Origin: a virus
Length of the DNA stretch: 37,176 bases
Virus record (IMG/VR): IMGVR_UViG_3300050035_000593
Span: 1 to 37,176 of that record
Reading direction: 5' to 3' (one strand)
The translations under genes were made by a program, and so were the position numbers. The notes under the pieces are model-generated. The model saw only the letters and a program-made list of their open reading frames with translations. It was not told where the DNA came from and made no database searches. Of this stretch, positions 1 to 6,721 are shown piece after piece; positions within the stretch are counted from its first letter, which is position 1; the number at the start of each line of letters is the position of its first letter.

Positions 1-166
1 AGCGACAAACAACAAAGTCATCCGGGCGAATCATGCTGGATAAACCAGGTAAGGATTCTGCGCCATAAAATGTTTTAAAAATGTGAAACCAATTTTTGGC
101 ACGGACGATTCCCACACGTTTGATATCATCAATATTCTTTTTAACTTCTACTTTAAAGTCTTCCAT
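1..166 (-). CDS. Hypothetical protein, 3' part cut by window edge
   Basis: An open frame starts with ATG at 164-166 and runs off the left edge without a stop. The visible N-terminus begins MEDFKVEVKKNIDDIKRVG and is followed by a Trp/Phe-rich stretch. It starts one base after the stop of the HTH gene at 168-479, so the two are probably co-transcribed. I do not recognise the family; only about 55 residues are visible. Confidence 0.6.
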   Translation of the reverse strand, partial: MEDFKVEVKKNIDDIKRVGIVRAKNWFHIFKTFYGAESLPGLSSMIRPDDFVVCR

Positions 167-167
167 A

Positions 168-479
168 TTATTCGTCTTTTTCTGTTGCAATTTTTATGCG
201 GTCTTCATGTTGAATTTTTTCAGTTTCAAGTTGCTGATAAACATAGTTCAAGGTTGCCATGTCATCCAACTTATATGTGGTATTACCTTTAATATAGTTT
301 TCATACCTTTTGGGACTTATGTGAAATAATTCACAAAATCTTTCCTTGTCAAGTTTATACCTCTTAATGAGCATCTGTAAGTTGCTCACTATCTGTATAC
401 TTAATTCCAAGTATCGAAATTCAACTGAGGTCAAGTTCTTTAAAAATGCTTGAACCTTTTTACTATCAAGTTTTTCCAT
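168..479 (-). CDS. Small helix-turn-helix protein
   Basis: A 103-residue protein. Residues about 37-75 read like an XRE-type helix-turn-helix: a helix around LIKRYKLDKERFCELF, then the turn and recognition segment around ISPKRYENYIKG, then DMATLN. The C-terminus is charged. It is probably a DNA-binding regulator; small HTH proteins of this style are common in Bacteroidota phages. It is near the end of the gene run headed by the promoter at 1949-1979. The target is unknown, and the HTH call rests on pattern recognition alone. Confidence 0.65.
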   Translation of the reverse strand: MEKLDSKKVQAFLKNLTSVEFRYLELSIQIVSNLQMLIKRYKLDKERFCELFHISPKRYENYIKGNTTYKLDDMATLNYVYQQLETEKIQHEDRIKIATEKDE

Positions 480-491
480 TGTTTATTTTGT

Positions 492-716
492 TTAATAGGG
501 TAAATCTTGTTTTGTTATACTATGTATAAAATACGCAAATAAAATAACAACTCCAACACTAAAACCAACAGCATAGTGTGTCATCCAATCTCCGGGTTGT
601 AAAAGTTTTCCACGAAAATACGCAATGGCGATAAAAATTCCTGGAACCAAATTGAATCCTACGATTAAAAAGAATAGCATTTTCGCCATAAGCCATATGA
701 ATTTTAATACTTTCAT
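492..716 (-). CDS. Two-segment membrane protein
   Basis: A 74-residue protein with two hydrophobic segments, about residues 5-30 and 46-66, separated by a short polar stretch with Lys, Arg and Asp. It should sit in the inner membrane as a hairpin. Its ATG overlaps the stop of the upstream gene by 4 bases (ATGA), so translation is coupled. No family is recognised. Confidence 0.65.
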   Translation of the reverse strand: MKVLKFIWLMAKMLFFLIVGFNLVPGIFIAIAYFRGKLLQPGDWMTHYAVGFSVGVVILFAYFIHSITKQDLPY

Positions 717-1021
717 GCTACTTCTCCGTATTTTCCCACAATTTTTCCATCGATGACAATATCGTTATTATTTTGGAGATATCCTAATTCTGTTAGATAA
801 ACTTGCTCTTGTATAAAACGTATGTCAGGTCTATATGGTAAAATGCTACCAAACTTCGTCATAAGCATGTGATAAACCTCACGTTTAGTTTCAGCATCGT
901 ACCATTTTGCAAGTACAAAATGTGTATAATAATAGATATTACTTAAGTGCTGATGTGTTATTTCGTCAACAGGTATATATCTATTATCCCAAGTTATCCA
1001 ATAACCTTTTAACATAGCCAT
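713..1021 (-). CDS. Conserved phage-type hypothetical protein
   Basis: A 102-residue soluble protein rich in aromatic residues (YWITWDNRYIPVDEITHQHL, then NIYYYTHFV). A 'x-x-HLxNIxxY' pattern like this appears in small proteins of Bacteroidota phages, but I cannot name a function. The start shares one base with the preceding stop and the end overlaps the next gene by 4 bases, so it is embedded in the operon. Confidence 0.6.
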   Translation of the reverse strand: MAMLKGYWITWDNRYIPVDEITHQHLSNIYYYTHFVLAKWYDAETKREVYHMLMTKFGSILPYRPDIRFIQEQVYLTELGYLQNNNDIVIDGKIVGKYGEVA

Positions 1022-1413
1022 TATTTTAATGAAATTTGTATTTCAACTGGTAATACAATTAAATCATCACAAGTACCTTTGCGGTCAGTTTGACCGTAAA
1101 TTTTTACGTAATAATTCATTACTCTTTCAGCATCATCTTTACTACTGAAAGTCCGGGCATTCTTAATTCTATCGGTGAAGTATTCACCCCAATTAAGATA
1201 GTTCTTATATTTATTGTTATAAATAACATAAGCAATATTTTCTTCTGCAATAAGATTTAATCTTTCAGAAACTTCAATTCCCCACTCAGCACCTTTGCAG
1301 AAAATATCACGTACAGTACCTTCTTGAAGAAAGTAACCTTCGGCAACTTTCCTATACTTAGTGATTCTCTCGGTATTCAAATCACCCAATTTATATATGT
1401 CAGGTTTTATCAT
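1021..1413 (-). CDS. Hypothetical protein
   Basis: A 130-residue protein with no signal peptide or membrane segment and mixed alpha/beta composition. The middle is Tyr/Asn-rich (around residues 60-80). It starts inside the stop of the upstream coiled-coil gene (ATGA overlap). No family is recognised. Confidence 0.6.
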   Translation of the reverse strand: MIKPDIYKLGDLNTERITKYRKVAEGYFLQEGTVRDIFCKGAEWGIEVSERLNLIAEENIAYVIYNNKYKNYLNWGEYFTDRIKNARTFSSKDDAERVMNYYVKIYGQTDRKGTCDDLIVLPVEIQISLK

Positions 1414-1772
1414 GTTCCTTGTGTTGAGTCAATATCAATGAATTTTAATATTTTGTGTGAAGTATCTGACCATGCACCAGTTCCTGTACTTATGTCATTC
1501 ATAAATGTTTCAACCTCTTCTTTGGTAAGACAAATTACTGAAGGTTTTTCGACTTTCCTAATTAAGCCAAGTTCAAGCATCTGCTTGATGGCATTTTCAT
1601 GTGAATTAATTACTCGTTCCATTTCAGCAATGACTGTACGGTATTCACTTGCCTTTGTAGTAAGTCTCTCCTGTTTACGAATATCGTGTTCACTGCCATT
1701 GCTCTTGAATTCTTTGAGCATGGTTTCAGCAGTACCTAACCTTCTTTTGTAGTCTTCAATAAGTTCTTTCAT
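1410..1772 (-). CDS. Coiled-coil hypothetical protein
   Basis: A 120-residue protein. Residues 1 to about 70 are highly charged and helical with heptad-like spacing (LIEDYKRRL ... AEMERVI), followed by a short globular tail from about residue 78 (SVICLTKEEVETFMNDIS). The 'ELIEDYKRRL' start resembles small coiled-coil proteins of Bacteroidota phages and prophages. Function unknown. It is the second gene after the promoter at 1949-1979. Confidence 0.6.
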   Translation of the reverse strand: MKELIEDYKRRLGTAETMLKEFKSNGSEHDIRKQERLTTKASEYRTVIAEMERVINSHENAIKQMLELGLIRKVEKPSVICLTKEEVETFMNDISTGTGAWSDTSHKILKFIDIDSTQGT

Positions 1773-1775
1773 ATA

Positions 1776-1943
1776 TTAATGGTATTTAAGATTAATCCAT
1801 TTTGCCATAGCAATTTTCAAAGCTGCACAACTAACACTCATCTGCCATTCAAGATTCTCAAAATCGAAGGTAGCTTCTTTTATGAAGTATCTCAGAGTTG
1901 GGTCTGAATTAATTACATTATCCAATGTTAAATTGCTTTCCAT
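1776..1943 (-). CDS. Small hypothetical protein, promoter-proximal
   Basis: A 55-residue protein beginning MESNLTLDNVINSDP and ending KWINLKYH. The TACGTATAAC box of the promoter at 1949-1979 ends only 5 bases upstream of the ATG, and the stop lies 3 bases before the next gene, so the gene fits the operon exactly. It is probably soluble and helical. The close promoter suggests a leaderless or almost leaderless message. Confidence 0.6.
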   Translation of the reverse strand: MESNLTLDNVINSDPTLRYFIKEATFDFENLEWQMSVSCAALKIAMAKWINLKYH

Positions 1944-1948
1944 AGACG

Positions 1949-1979
1949 GTTATACGTAATGTTAATTGAAAATGTTACA
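1949..1979 (-). promoter_or_regulatory. Phage promoter element, copy 1
   Basis: Minus strand: TGTAACATTTT, 10 bases, then TACGTATAAC. It matches the other nine copies almost exactly. The TATAAC end is 5 bases from the ATG at 1943. It heads the run of genes from 1943 down past the left edge. Confidence 0.8.
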
Positions 1980-1996
1980 GAAAATCACAAATATTT

Positions 1997-2341
1997 TTAT
2001 CGTGCGTATAATACCTCTCCTTTTCCTTCTTGCCAATAATACTCGTAAGTCTTAAAACCTTCATACTCGCCACCGTATTTCAAAGCATTTGCTTTTTCAT
2101 TTTCGAAGTCCTGTACTTCTTTATCGAGTTCTTCCTTAGTCATCCCGGCAACATGCTTGTTCCAATAATCAATAAGATGACCTACCCATCCTGTTACTAA
2201 GCATTTTGTCCTTGCTGATTGTTTACGGCAATTAGGGCAAACAATATCATAAGGTGTTGGTCCGTACCAAACACTGTAATGGTTGGGTTTAAAACCACAT
2301 ATACAAGGTTTTAATTCATCTGTATTAAATTTTGATTCCAT
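1997..2341 (-). CDS. Lar-like zinc-ribbon protein
   Basis: A 114-residue protein. The first half has the layout of Lar-family restriction alleviation proteins: LKPCICG near residue 10, then a VCPNC pair about 25 residues later, then a segment ending in 'DYWNKH' that corresponds to the family's A-x-x-x-W-N-x-R end. The four cysteines should bind one zinc. Lar proteins in lambdoid phages modulate host restriction, but many phage proteins with this ribbon have no shown activity, so the function is inferred. The C-terminal half is charged, followed by Tyr-rich sequence. Confidence 0.65.
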   Translation of the reverse strand: MESKFNTDELKPCICGFKPNHYSVWYGPTPYDIVCPNCRKQSARTKCLVTGWVGHLIDYWNKHVAGMTKEELDKEVQDFENEKANALKYGGEYEGFKTYEYYWQEGKGEVLYAR

Positions 2342-2342
2342 G

Positions 2343-2579
2343 TTATAATTTACTTAAGTCTTCAACAAATGCTTCGGGTGTCCATAGACCGTATTCGCCT
2401 TCAATTTTCACCCACACAAGTCGGTCATCATACCAAATGTCTGGGCATGTATGCGAGTAATGACCTTTCTCAATAACAGTTTCACTTACTACAACCTTCT
2501 GTCCTTCGGTGAATATAATTTGACCACCAATTGTAAATATTTCGGACTTAACTGTTATGGTGTCACCCGCTTTTACCAT
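2343..2579 (-). CDS. Small beta-rich hypothetical protein
   Basis: The chosen start gives 78 residues beginning MVKAGDTITVKSE; an earlier ATG at 2621 would overlap the upstream gene by 59 bases and is less likely. Alternating hydrophobic residues and the 'VKAGDTITV' opening suggest a small beta-barrel of SH3-like type. Function unknown. The end abuts the Lar-like gene. Confidence 0.6.
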   Translation of the reverse strand: MVKAGDTITVKSEIFTIGGQIIFTEGQKVVVSETVIEKGHYSHTCPDIWYDDRLVWVKIEGEYGLWTPEAFVEDLSKL

Positions 2580-2877
2580 CAGTTTTTGGCATTTCGTCTT
2601 CTTGTGGTAATTGAATTTCACACCAATAACAAGGCTTGAACGTTTCAGAATTTTTCAATGGTTTTGTGATGAACATACCACCAAAAATTTGACCAATAAA
2701 GTCTGTATTGGTTGACCAATGTGGACCATCGATATCAAGTGTTTCCAAAGAGCCAACCACTCCATAAAACTTATTGTCTCGTTTTTCAACAAGCAGTACT
2801 GATTTCCTGAATTTTGGTAGATTGAGCTGCTCAACTCCGGGAACTACTATACGTTGCCAATTCCATTTAGTTGTCAT
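2563..2877 (-). CDS. Hypothetical protein
   Basis: A 104-residue soluble protein with scattered Trp and Cys residues and a CYWCEIQ motif near the C-terminus. The two cysteines two residues apart are not enough for a zinc ribbon. It overlaps the preceding and following genes by about 11 and 17 bases. No family recognised. Confidence 0.55.
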   Translation of the reverse strand: MTTKWNWQRIVVPGVEQLNLPKFRKSVLLVEKRDNKFYGVVGSLETLDIDGPHWSTNTDFIGQIFGGMFITKPLKNSETFKPCYWCEIQLPQEDEMPKTDGKSG

Positions 2878-3286
2878 TGTCTTCCCTTTCGTCTCTTAGA
2901 ATATCATTAAATAAGCCTTCTTCTGTTATGGGACGTTCATCGTCCTGGCTCTGCATGTCGTTTTCTTCATTTTCCATCAGTCCTTCAAATTCCTGTTCTT
3001 CTTGCCGAATTTCTAATTGTTGAAGTTCTTCTTCTTCGACTTGATGTTCTTCTTCTTGCTGTTTTTGCCTTTCGAATTCACGTTGCTCTCTGTCGGCTTC
3101 AATCTGACGTTCTTCTTCTCTTATTCTTTGTAGACTTTCTTCGTCTTTTCTGCCATGCCAATAAGCCACATCTTCGGGTTCATCACTGTATTTGTCATGG
3201 TCATAATCTCTGCGATTATTTTGTACGTCTTTATGACCCTTTTTGTTGGCTTCTTGTTCTTCGTCTGTTTCGTAATATCTGTTCAT
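2867..3286 (-). CDS. Glu/Gln-rich coiled-coil protein
   Basis: A 139-residue, strongly acidic low-complexity protein. Residues about 50-110 are almost only E, Q, R and a few L/I, the composition of a long single helix or coiled coil. The N-terminus is Asn/Asp/Tyr-rich and the C-terminus acidic (RPITEEGLFNDILRDE). It may be a scaffold, decoy or spacer protein, but nothing specific can be said. It overlaps the next gene by 11 bases. Confidence 0.6.
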   Translation of the reverse strand: MNRYYETDEEQEANKKGHKDVQNNRRDYDHDKYSDEPEDVAYWHGRKDEESLQRIREEERQIEADREQREFERQKQQEEEHQVEEEELQQLEIRQEEQEFEGLMENEENDMQSQDDERPITEEGLFNDILRDEREDNDN

Positions 3287-3306
3287 TTCTGTTGTTATTA
3301 ATAAAA

Positions 3307-3669
3307 TTATTTTTCGAAGTCAAAGCCACAAGTAAAATTAACCCTCTTGGCTTTCAAGACTTCTTCAATATAATATCTCATGGAGAGTTCTTTTTTAAAT
3401 TCTTTATTGATTTTCCAATATTTTCTCTGAATTTTTGCACGTTCATTTGAGGTTGATTTGTTGGGGTATTTGAATTCGACTGCGCCACTTTCGTTGCAAA
3501 ACATATCAACACCTTTCTCAGTATAAAACTTGGCTTGATATGTGCTATATACCATCCAAACATCGAATAATTCGTTGTCGGTATGATAGACGTTAGAAAC
3601 TACTACTTCGTAAGTATCTTCTTCAACGTAGCCTTCGCCTTTATTCAATACTATAATCGTGCCTTTCAT
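3307..3669 (-). CDS. Hypothetical protein
   Basis: A 120-residue soluble protein. The N-terminal half looks beta-rich (MKGTIIVLNKGEGYVEEDTY), the C-terminal half basic and helical with many Lys and Arg. No family recognised. It sits between the acidic coiled-coil gene and the gene at 3715-4221. Confidence 0.55.
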   Translation of the reverse strand: MKGTIIVLNKGEGYVEEDTYEVVVSNVYHTDNELFDVWMVYSTYQAKFYTEKGVDMFCNESGAVEFKYPNKSTSNERAKIQRKYWKINKEFKKELSMRYYIEEVLKAKRVNFTCGFDFEK

Positions 3670-3714
3670 ATGTTTTATATCAATTGTGTCAGCTTTGCGC
3701 TGACTGTATTACTA

Positions 3715-4221
3715 CTAATAATCAGTATATCGTCTTACTTCATCGGCATTACCATTTTCACCAAACCATACAGACATAACTTTGCCTTTTGGCTTAACTC
3801 CGTGGTTCATCAAGAAGTAATTTTTAATCTCTTGAGTTTCATCCCTGCCATTGTTGCCCATAGCAGCAAAAATGCCAAGCATTCCTGACATCACACTTCT
3901 GTCATCATATTCGCCATTTTCGTTTTTGGGAATACTAATACCATTGGCTTGGTGCTCTTTAGGTTTCTTTGTGTACTTCCAACTATTCTGAAAGAGCATA
4001 TAAAGTTCTTCGAGAAAGGTTGTAGCTGACAGTACTTTGATATCGTCAACCATTTTAACGAAGTTTTGTGCAGCTCTCTTGCCAAACTCTTTTAAGATGC
4101 CTTGGTAAATTTTTTCAAGTTGAGTACCATTGAGGTCACAGGTTATTGCACCCCTGCCAGAATAATATTCGGGACGTGTGCTCATGTTTGCGTTACGGAG
4201 AATTTCTTTTAGCTTTTCCAT
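3715..4221 (-). CDS. Hypothetical protein
   Basis: With the start at 4221 (MEKLKEILRNANMS) the protein has 168 residues and begins 10 bases after the upstream stop; an in-frame ATG at 4254 would overlap that gene by 23 bases. The sequence is mostly helical, with a central hydrophobic stretch (FLEELYMLFQ) and a flexible region around GNNGRDETQ. No catalytic motif is visible. Function unknown. Confidence 0.55.
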   Translation of the reverse strand: MEKLKEILRNANMSTRPEYYSGRGAITCDLNGTQLEKIYQGILKEFGKRAAQNFVKMVDDIKVLSATTFLEELYMLFQNSWKYTKKPKEHQANGISIPKNENGEYDDRSVMSGMLGIFAAMGNNGRDETQEIKNYFLMNHGVKPKGKVMSVWFGENGNADEVRRYTDY

Positions 4222-4231
4222 ATTATCGGGT

Positions 4232-4402
4232 TTAAAAAATGTCTTTGATTTCATCCATGTCTTTTTTCAACTCTTTCATGCGTTTTTCTTTGAACTCTTT
4301 GAGTTGTCTTTTCCTGGTTTCTTCATCTGCTTTGACAAGACTATAGCCACCGCTTTCAGTTTTAACGGCAACCCATTCCCAAGGTTTGTGTTCTATATTC
4401 AT
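4232..4402 (-). CDS. Small charged helical protein
   Basis: A 56-residue protein starting MNIEHKPWEWVAVKTESGG, chosen because this ATG lies 2 bases after the upstream stop. The second half is a run of Lys, Glu and Arg (residues about 28-52) that should form one long helix. Function unknown. Confidence 0.6.
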   Translation of the reverse strand: MNIEHKPWEWVAVKTESGGYSLVKADEETRKRQLKEFKEKRMKELKKDMDEIKDIF

Positions 4403-4404
4403 AA

Positions 4405-4878
4405 TTATTCTTGTTTCCAAAGTTTATCTGATGACAATTCTTCTTGAACTCTAATCTTATTGCCGAGTTCAACAAACATTTTAGTATTGAGTTCAATTGC
4501 TTTTGCTTTTGCTTCTTCAAATGTCAGAAGGTCTTCTTCTTGAAGTTTTCCACTAAATAAGAACCCTACATCACTATTACTGACCATTTTGGCTTTCTGA
4601 ACATAATATTCTTGAGTAGAATTTTTTTCGCCTTCCAAGATATTAAACTCACTTCTTTTTACTACTTTATACATGTCTCTTACAGCTTCTTCGGCAAAAG
4701 GATTCCAAAGAAAACCTTCAATATTGTGATTCTTTATAAAACCCAATGCACTTTTAGCAGTAAATCTACCTGCCTCACGAATTTTTTGAGTAAATTCTGC
4801 ATGGGGAGTTTTAGTTTCCATATCAAAAGTTGAACTTTTGACAAAGCCTTGTCCTGTAACTATAAAAACGTTTGCCAT
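4405..4878 (-). CDS. Hypothetical protein
   Basis: With the start at 4878 (MANVFIVTGQGFVKSSTFD) the protein has 157 residues; this ATG is one base after the upstream stop, while the longer frame would overlap it by 53 bases. The opening resembles a beta strand followed by a Gly turn. No recognised motif. The C-terminus is a charged helix. Confidence 0.55.
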   Translation of the reverse strand: MANVFIVTGQGFVKSSTFDMETKTPHAEFTQKIREAGRFTAKSALGFIKNHNIEGFLWNPFAEEAVRDMYKVVKRSEFNILEGEKNSTQEYYVQKAKMVSNSDVGFLFSGKLQEEDLLTFEEAKAKAIELNTKMFVELGNKIRVQEELSSDKLWKQE

Positions 4879-4879
4879 A

Positions 4880-5149
4880 TTATTCATTATTAGTATTATC
4901 AACAGGTTCAAAACATGCTGTAGAAGGTTCATTGAGACTTGACAAATGAGTTACTGTAAAAGTACCTAAGTAACCCTCAATTACCCAATGATTACTTTGA
5001 TGATAGTATCTTGCAAATGAATACCCACAGAACATTCCGTCTCTATCAGTTACTATTACAACAACTTTCTGCGAGACTTTCTGTTCTGCATCGAATTTAT
5101 CTGCCATATTGACTGCAGGTTTTACATTTGATGTGTTCCAGTCTATCAT
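4880..5149 (-). CDS. DUF551-like small protein
   Basis: An 89-residue protein. The layout resembles DUF551 proteins: an opening with W, a central VVVIVTDRDG strand, aromatic residues around HHQ...HWVIEGYL, and an ending VTHLSSLNEP close to the family's 'ThWmpLPepP' signature. DUF551 proteins are small phage and prophage proteins of unknown role. The match is by eye and moderate. The start overlaps the preceding gene by 4 bases. Confidence 0.5.
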   Translation of the reverse strand: MIDWNTSNVKPAVNMADKFDAEQKVSQKVVVIVTDRDGMFCGYSFARYYHQSNHWVIEGYLGTFTVTHLSSLNEPSTACFEPVDNTNNE

Positions 5150-5328
5150 GATTTCTGATATTGAGATTTACGTTCTGATACGTCAAAAAGTACTGCTTTG
5201 ATTTCATCCCGTCTCTTTTTCATATCATCGAGATTCTGAGTACTCCAACCACCTGCTTCAGTATTGGCTATCCACTTATTTAAAAGTGATAAGTCTTTTC
5301 GTAATTCTGCTATAAGTTTTGCTTCCAT
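5146..5328 (-). CDS. Small helical protein
   Basis: A 60-residue charged protein (MEAKLIAELRKDLSLLNKW at the start). It is the first gene after the promoter at 5346-5376, whose TATAAC box ends 17 bases upstream. It overlaps the next gene by 4 bases. Helical; function unknown. Confidence 0.6.
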   Translation of the reverse strand: MEAKLIAELRKDLSLLNKWIANTEAGGWSTQNLDDMKKRRDEIKAVLFDVSERKSQYQKS

Positions 5329-5345
5329 TATTACTAATTTTTCTT

Positions 5346-5376
5346 GTTATACGTAAAGCAAATCAAAAATGTTACA
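5346..5376 (-). promoter_or_regulatory. Phage promoter element, copy 2
   Basis: Minus strand: TGTAACATTTT, 10 bases, TACGTATAAC. The TAA inside TGTAAC is the stop codon of the gene at 5372-5536. It heads the genes from 5328 down to 1997. Confidence 0.8.
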
Positions 5377-5536
5377 GAAAAAGCTGACTTTCTGGTTTAT
5401 AATATGTCATAAAGCCACCACTGCAGGGTATCATGTTAGGTATGGTGACTTGACAATTGGGTGGAATCATAATATAATTCATTGGATTTGAAATTATATT
5501 ATAAATTGCCGGATAATAAATTGCTGTTGATATCAT
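5372..5536 (-). CDS. Small hypothetical protein ending inside a promoter
   Basis: A 54-residue protein beginning MISTAIYYPAIYNIISNPM, started one base after the upstream stop. It is rich in Ile, Pro and Tyr, with a central IPPNCQVTIPN segment. It is the last gene of the run headed by the promoter at 7926-7956, and its stop is part of the TGTAAC box of the next promoter. Function unknown. Confidence 0.55.
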   Translation of the reverse strand: MISTAIYYPAIYNIISNPMNYIMIPPNCQVTIPNMIPCSGGFMTYYKPESQLFL

Positions 5537-5537
5537 A

Positions 5538-5813
5538 TCAATCTTCTTTAGAATATTTTGTCGGGTCAAGTATTACTCTTCCGGATTCACTAAATACAAA
5601 GCCATCGGGTAATAAGTCTGAACAAGTAAATTTTACTTCTTTTAATGGTGAATTTTTTTTACCGTATGGATAAGTCTCAATGGACCATTCGAGTATCATT
5701 AATATATGCCGTTTTTCAAGAGAATGCTCAGGCATATGTTCATTAAGTGCTTTTATATCGGCATTAACAAGTTTGATATATGCTTCTTTAGTAAGTGTTA
5801 CTCCTTCACCCAT
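5538..5813 (-). CDS. Hypothetical protein
   Basis: A 91-residue soluble protein, helical in its N-terminal half, with a possible beta hairpin near the C-terminus (DGFVFSESGRVILDP). No family recognised. It is one base from each neighbour, as expected for an operon member. Confidence 0.55.
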   Translation of the reverse strand: MGEGVTLTKEAYIKLVNADIKALNEHMPEHSLEKRHILMILEWSIETYPYGKKNSPLKEVKFTCSDLLPDGFVFSESGRVILDPTKYSKED

Positions 5814-5814
5814 G

Positions 5815-6033
5815 CTATTCTGCTTTTATGTATCGGTGTCCATTAACGTAGACATTATGTTGTGTATTGAAACTATCTTTATGGTCGCCACCAATAAAAT
5901 ATTCGCTCCACCAAACTTCAAATCGTTCTTCAGGACTGTATTTGGTAAACCATCCTTCTTTTTCCATTTTTACTGCATCACAAAATGCTTTACATGCCAA
6001 TTCTTTGGCTGTTGTTGTAGGTTTTGCTGTCAT
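5815..6033 (-). CDS. Small hypothetical protein
   Basis: A 72-residue protein (MTAKPTTTAKELACKAF...). It has several Trp and Phe residues and a Gly-Gly-Asp turn. Its ATG shares one base with the stop of the 48-residue gene upstream. No family recognised. Confidence 0.55.
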   Translation of the reverse strand: MTAKPTTTAKELACKAFCDAVKMEKEGWFTKYSPEERFEVWWSEYFIGGDHKDSFNTQHNVYVNGHRYIKAE

Positions 6034-6179
6034 TATAATGTAGATATTAATATTAATAATAATCCAATTGCCATGCCAATAAGATAGTATTTAATCCTTC
6101 TTCTGTGACCTACTTTCCAGGGTTCACCAAACCATTTTTCAAAATCTCTTTCGAACTGTTCGTTTTCTTCTTTTGTCAT
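6033..6179 (-). CDS. Small single-pass membrane protein
   Basis: A 48-residue protein beginning MTKEENEQFERDFEKWFGE with a basic patch (HRRRIK) followed by one hydrophobic helix, residues about 31-48 (YYLIGMAIGLLLILISTL). The charged N-terminus should be cytoplasmic. The start overlaps the upstream gene by 4 bases and the stop shares a base with the next ATG, which supports it as a real gene. Confidence 0.65.
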   Translation of the reverse strand: MTKEENEQFERDFEKWFGEPWKVGHRRRIKYYLIGMAIGLLLILISTL

Positions 6180-6385
6180 TCGTCTTTTTTATTGAGTTCT
6201 TCTGCAGGTTTACCTTCGCAATTATCACCACGTGCAACCATAGTTTCCATTGCTACACGTGAATCCAAATATGCTTTGAGTTCTGTATTTTTTGCACATT
6301 CGAAACCCATAGGACCAATTACTAAATAACGGCAACAAGCATTACGTTGCCCTGCTTTACAGACATTTCTTACTTGATTATTCAT
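6176..6385 (-). CDS. Cys-rich small protein
   Basis: A 69-residue protein with five cysteines: VCKAGQRNACCRYL near the start, FECAK in the middle and GDNCEG near the end. The pattern C-x-x-G-x-x-x-x-CCRYL ... C ... GDNCxG looks like a conserved small phage protein of Bacteroidota. It may bind a metal. Function unknown. It overlaps both neighbours by 4 bases. Confidence 0.65.
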   Translation of the reverse strand: MNNQVRNVCKAGQRNACCRYLVIGPMGFECAKNTELKAYLDSRVAMETMVARGDNCEGKPAEELNKKDE

Positions 6386-6690
6386 TTTTCTTTGGGTATT
6401 ATTTCCATTATATGTAATTCACGCATTCTTACCGCATATGGCATATATTCAAAAATGATTTCATCACATTCACTGCATTTGATTTTTACAGTAGTATTGG
6501 AATTCATACTCATGTAGTTGGATATGAAATTCCAATGACCGTTTTTGCAATAAAATCGTTCCCCTTTATCTTTTTCAACTGGACTACAGTTGTATTTAAA
6601 CAAGAACTGAAGTTCTTCGTTTGGTTCGAGTTGACTTTTTAATTCAGCTAACTCATCTGCTGTTAATAGCTTTGTAATTACCTCACTCAT
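6382..6690 (-). CDS. Zinc-ribbon-like hypothetical protein
   Basis: The chosen start at 6690 (MSEVITKLLTADELAELKS) gives 102 residues; an in-frame extension upstream would run deep into the deformylase gene in another frame. The middle carries FYCKNGHW and, about 25 residues later, KCSECDE, which fit a C-x-x-x-H/C-x-x-C ribbon common in small phage proteins. The role is unknown. Confidence 0.55.
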   Translation of the reverse strand: MSEVITKLLTADELAELKSQLEPNEELQFLFKYNCSPVEKDKGERFYCKNGHWNFISNYMSMNSNTTVKIKCSECDEIIFEYMPYAVRMRELHIMEIIPKEK

Positions 6691-6721
6691 TAAATTTAGA
6701 TTTAAAGAGCAAATATATGAA

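Noticed and set aside
83-329. Plus-strand open frames over the left minus-strand genes
   Set aside because: They are antisense to well-packed minus-strand genes, and have no promoter or family signature. The same holds for other antisense frames across the window.
3378-4085. Second-frame minus-strand open frames at 3378-3563 and 3891-4085
   Set aside because: They lie wholly inside better genes on the same strand, with no independent start context.
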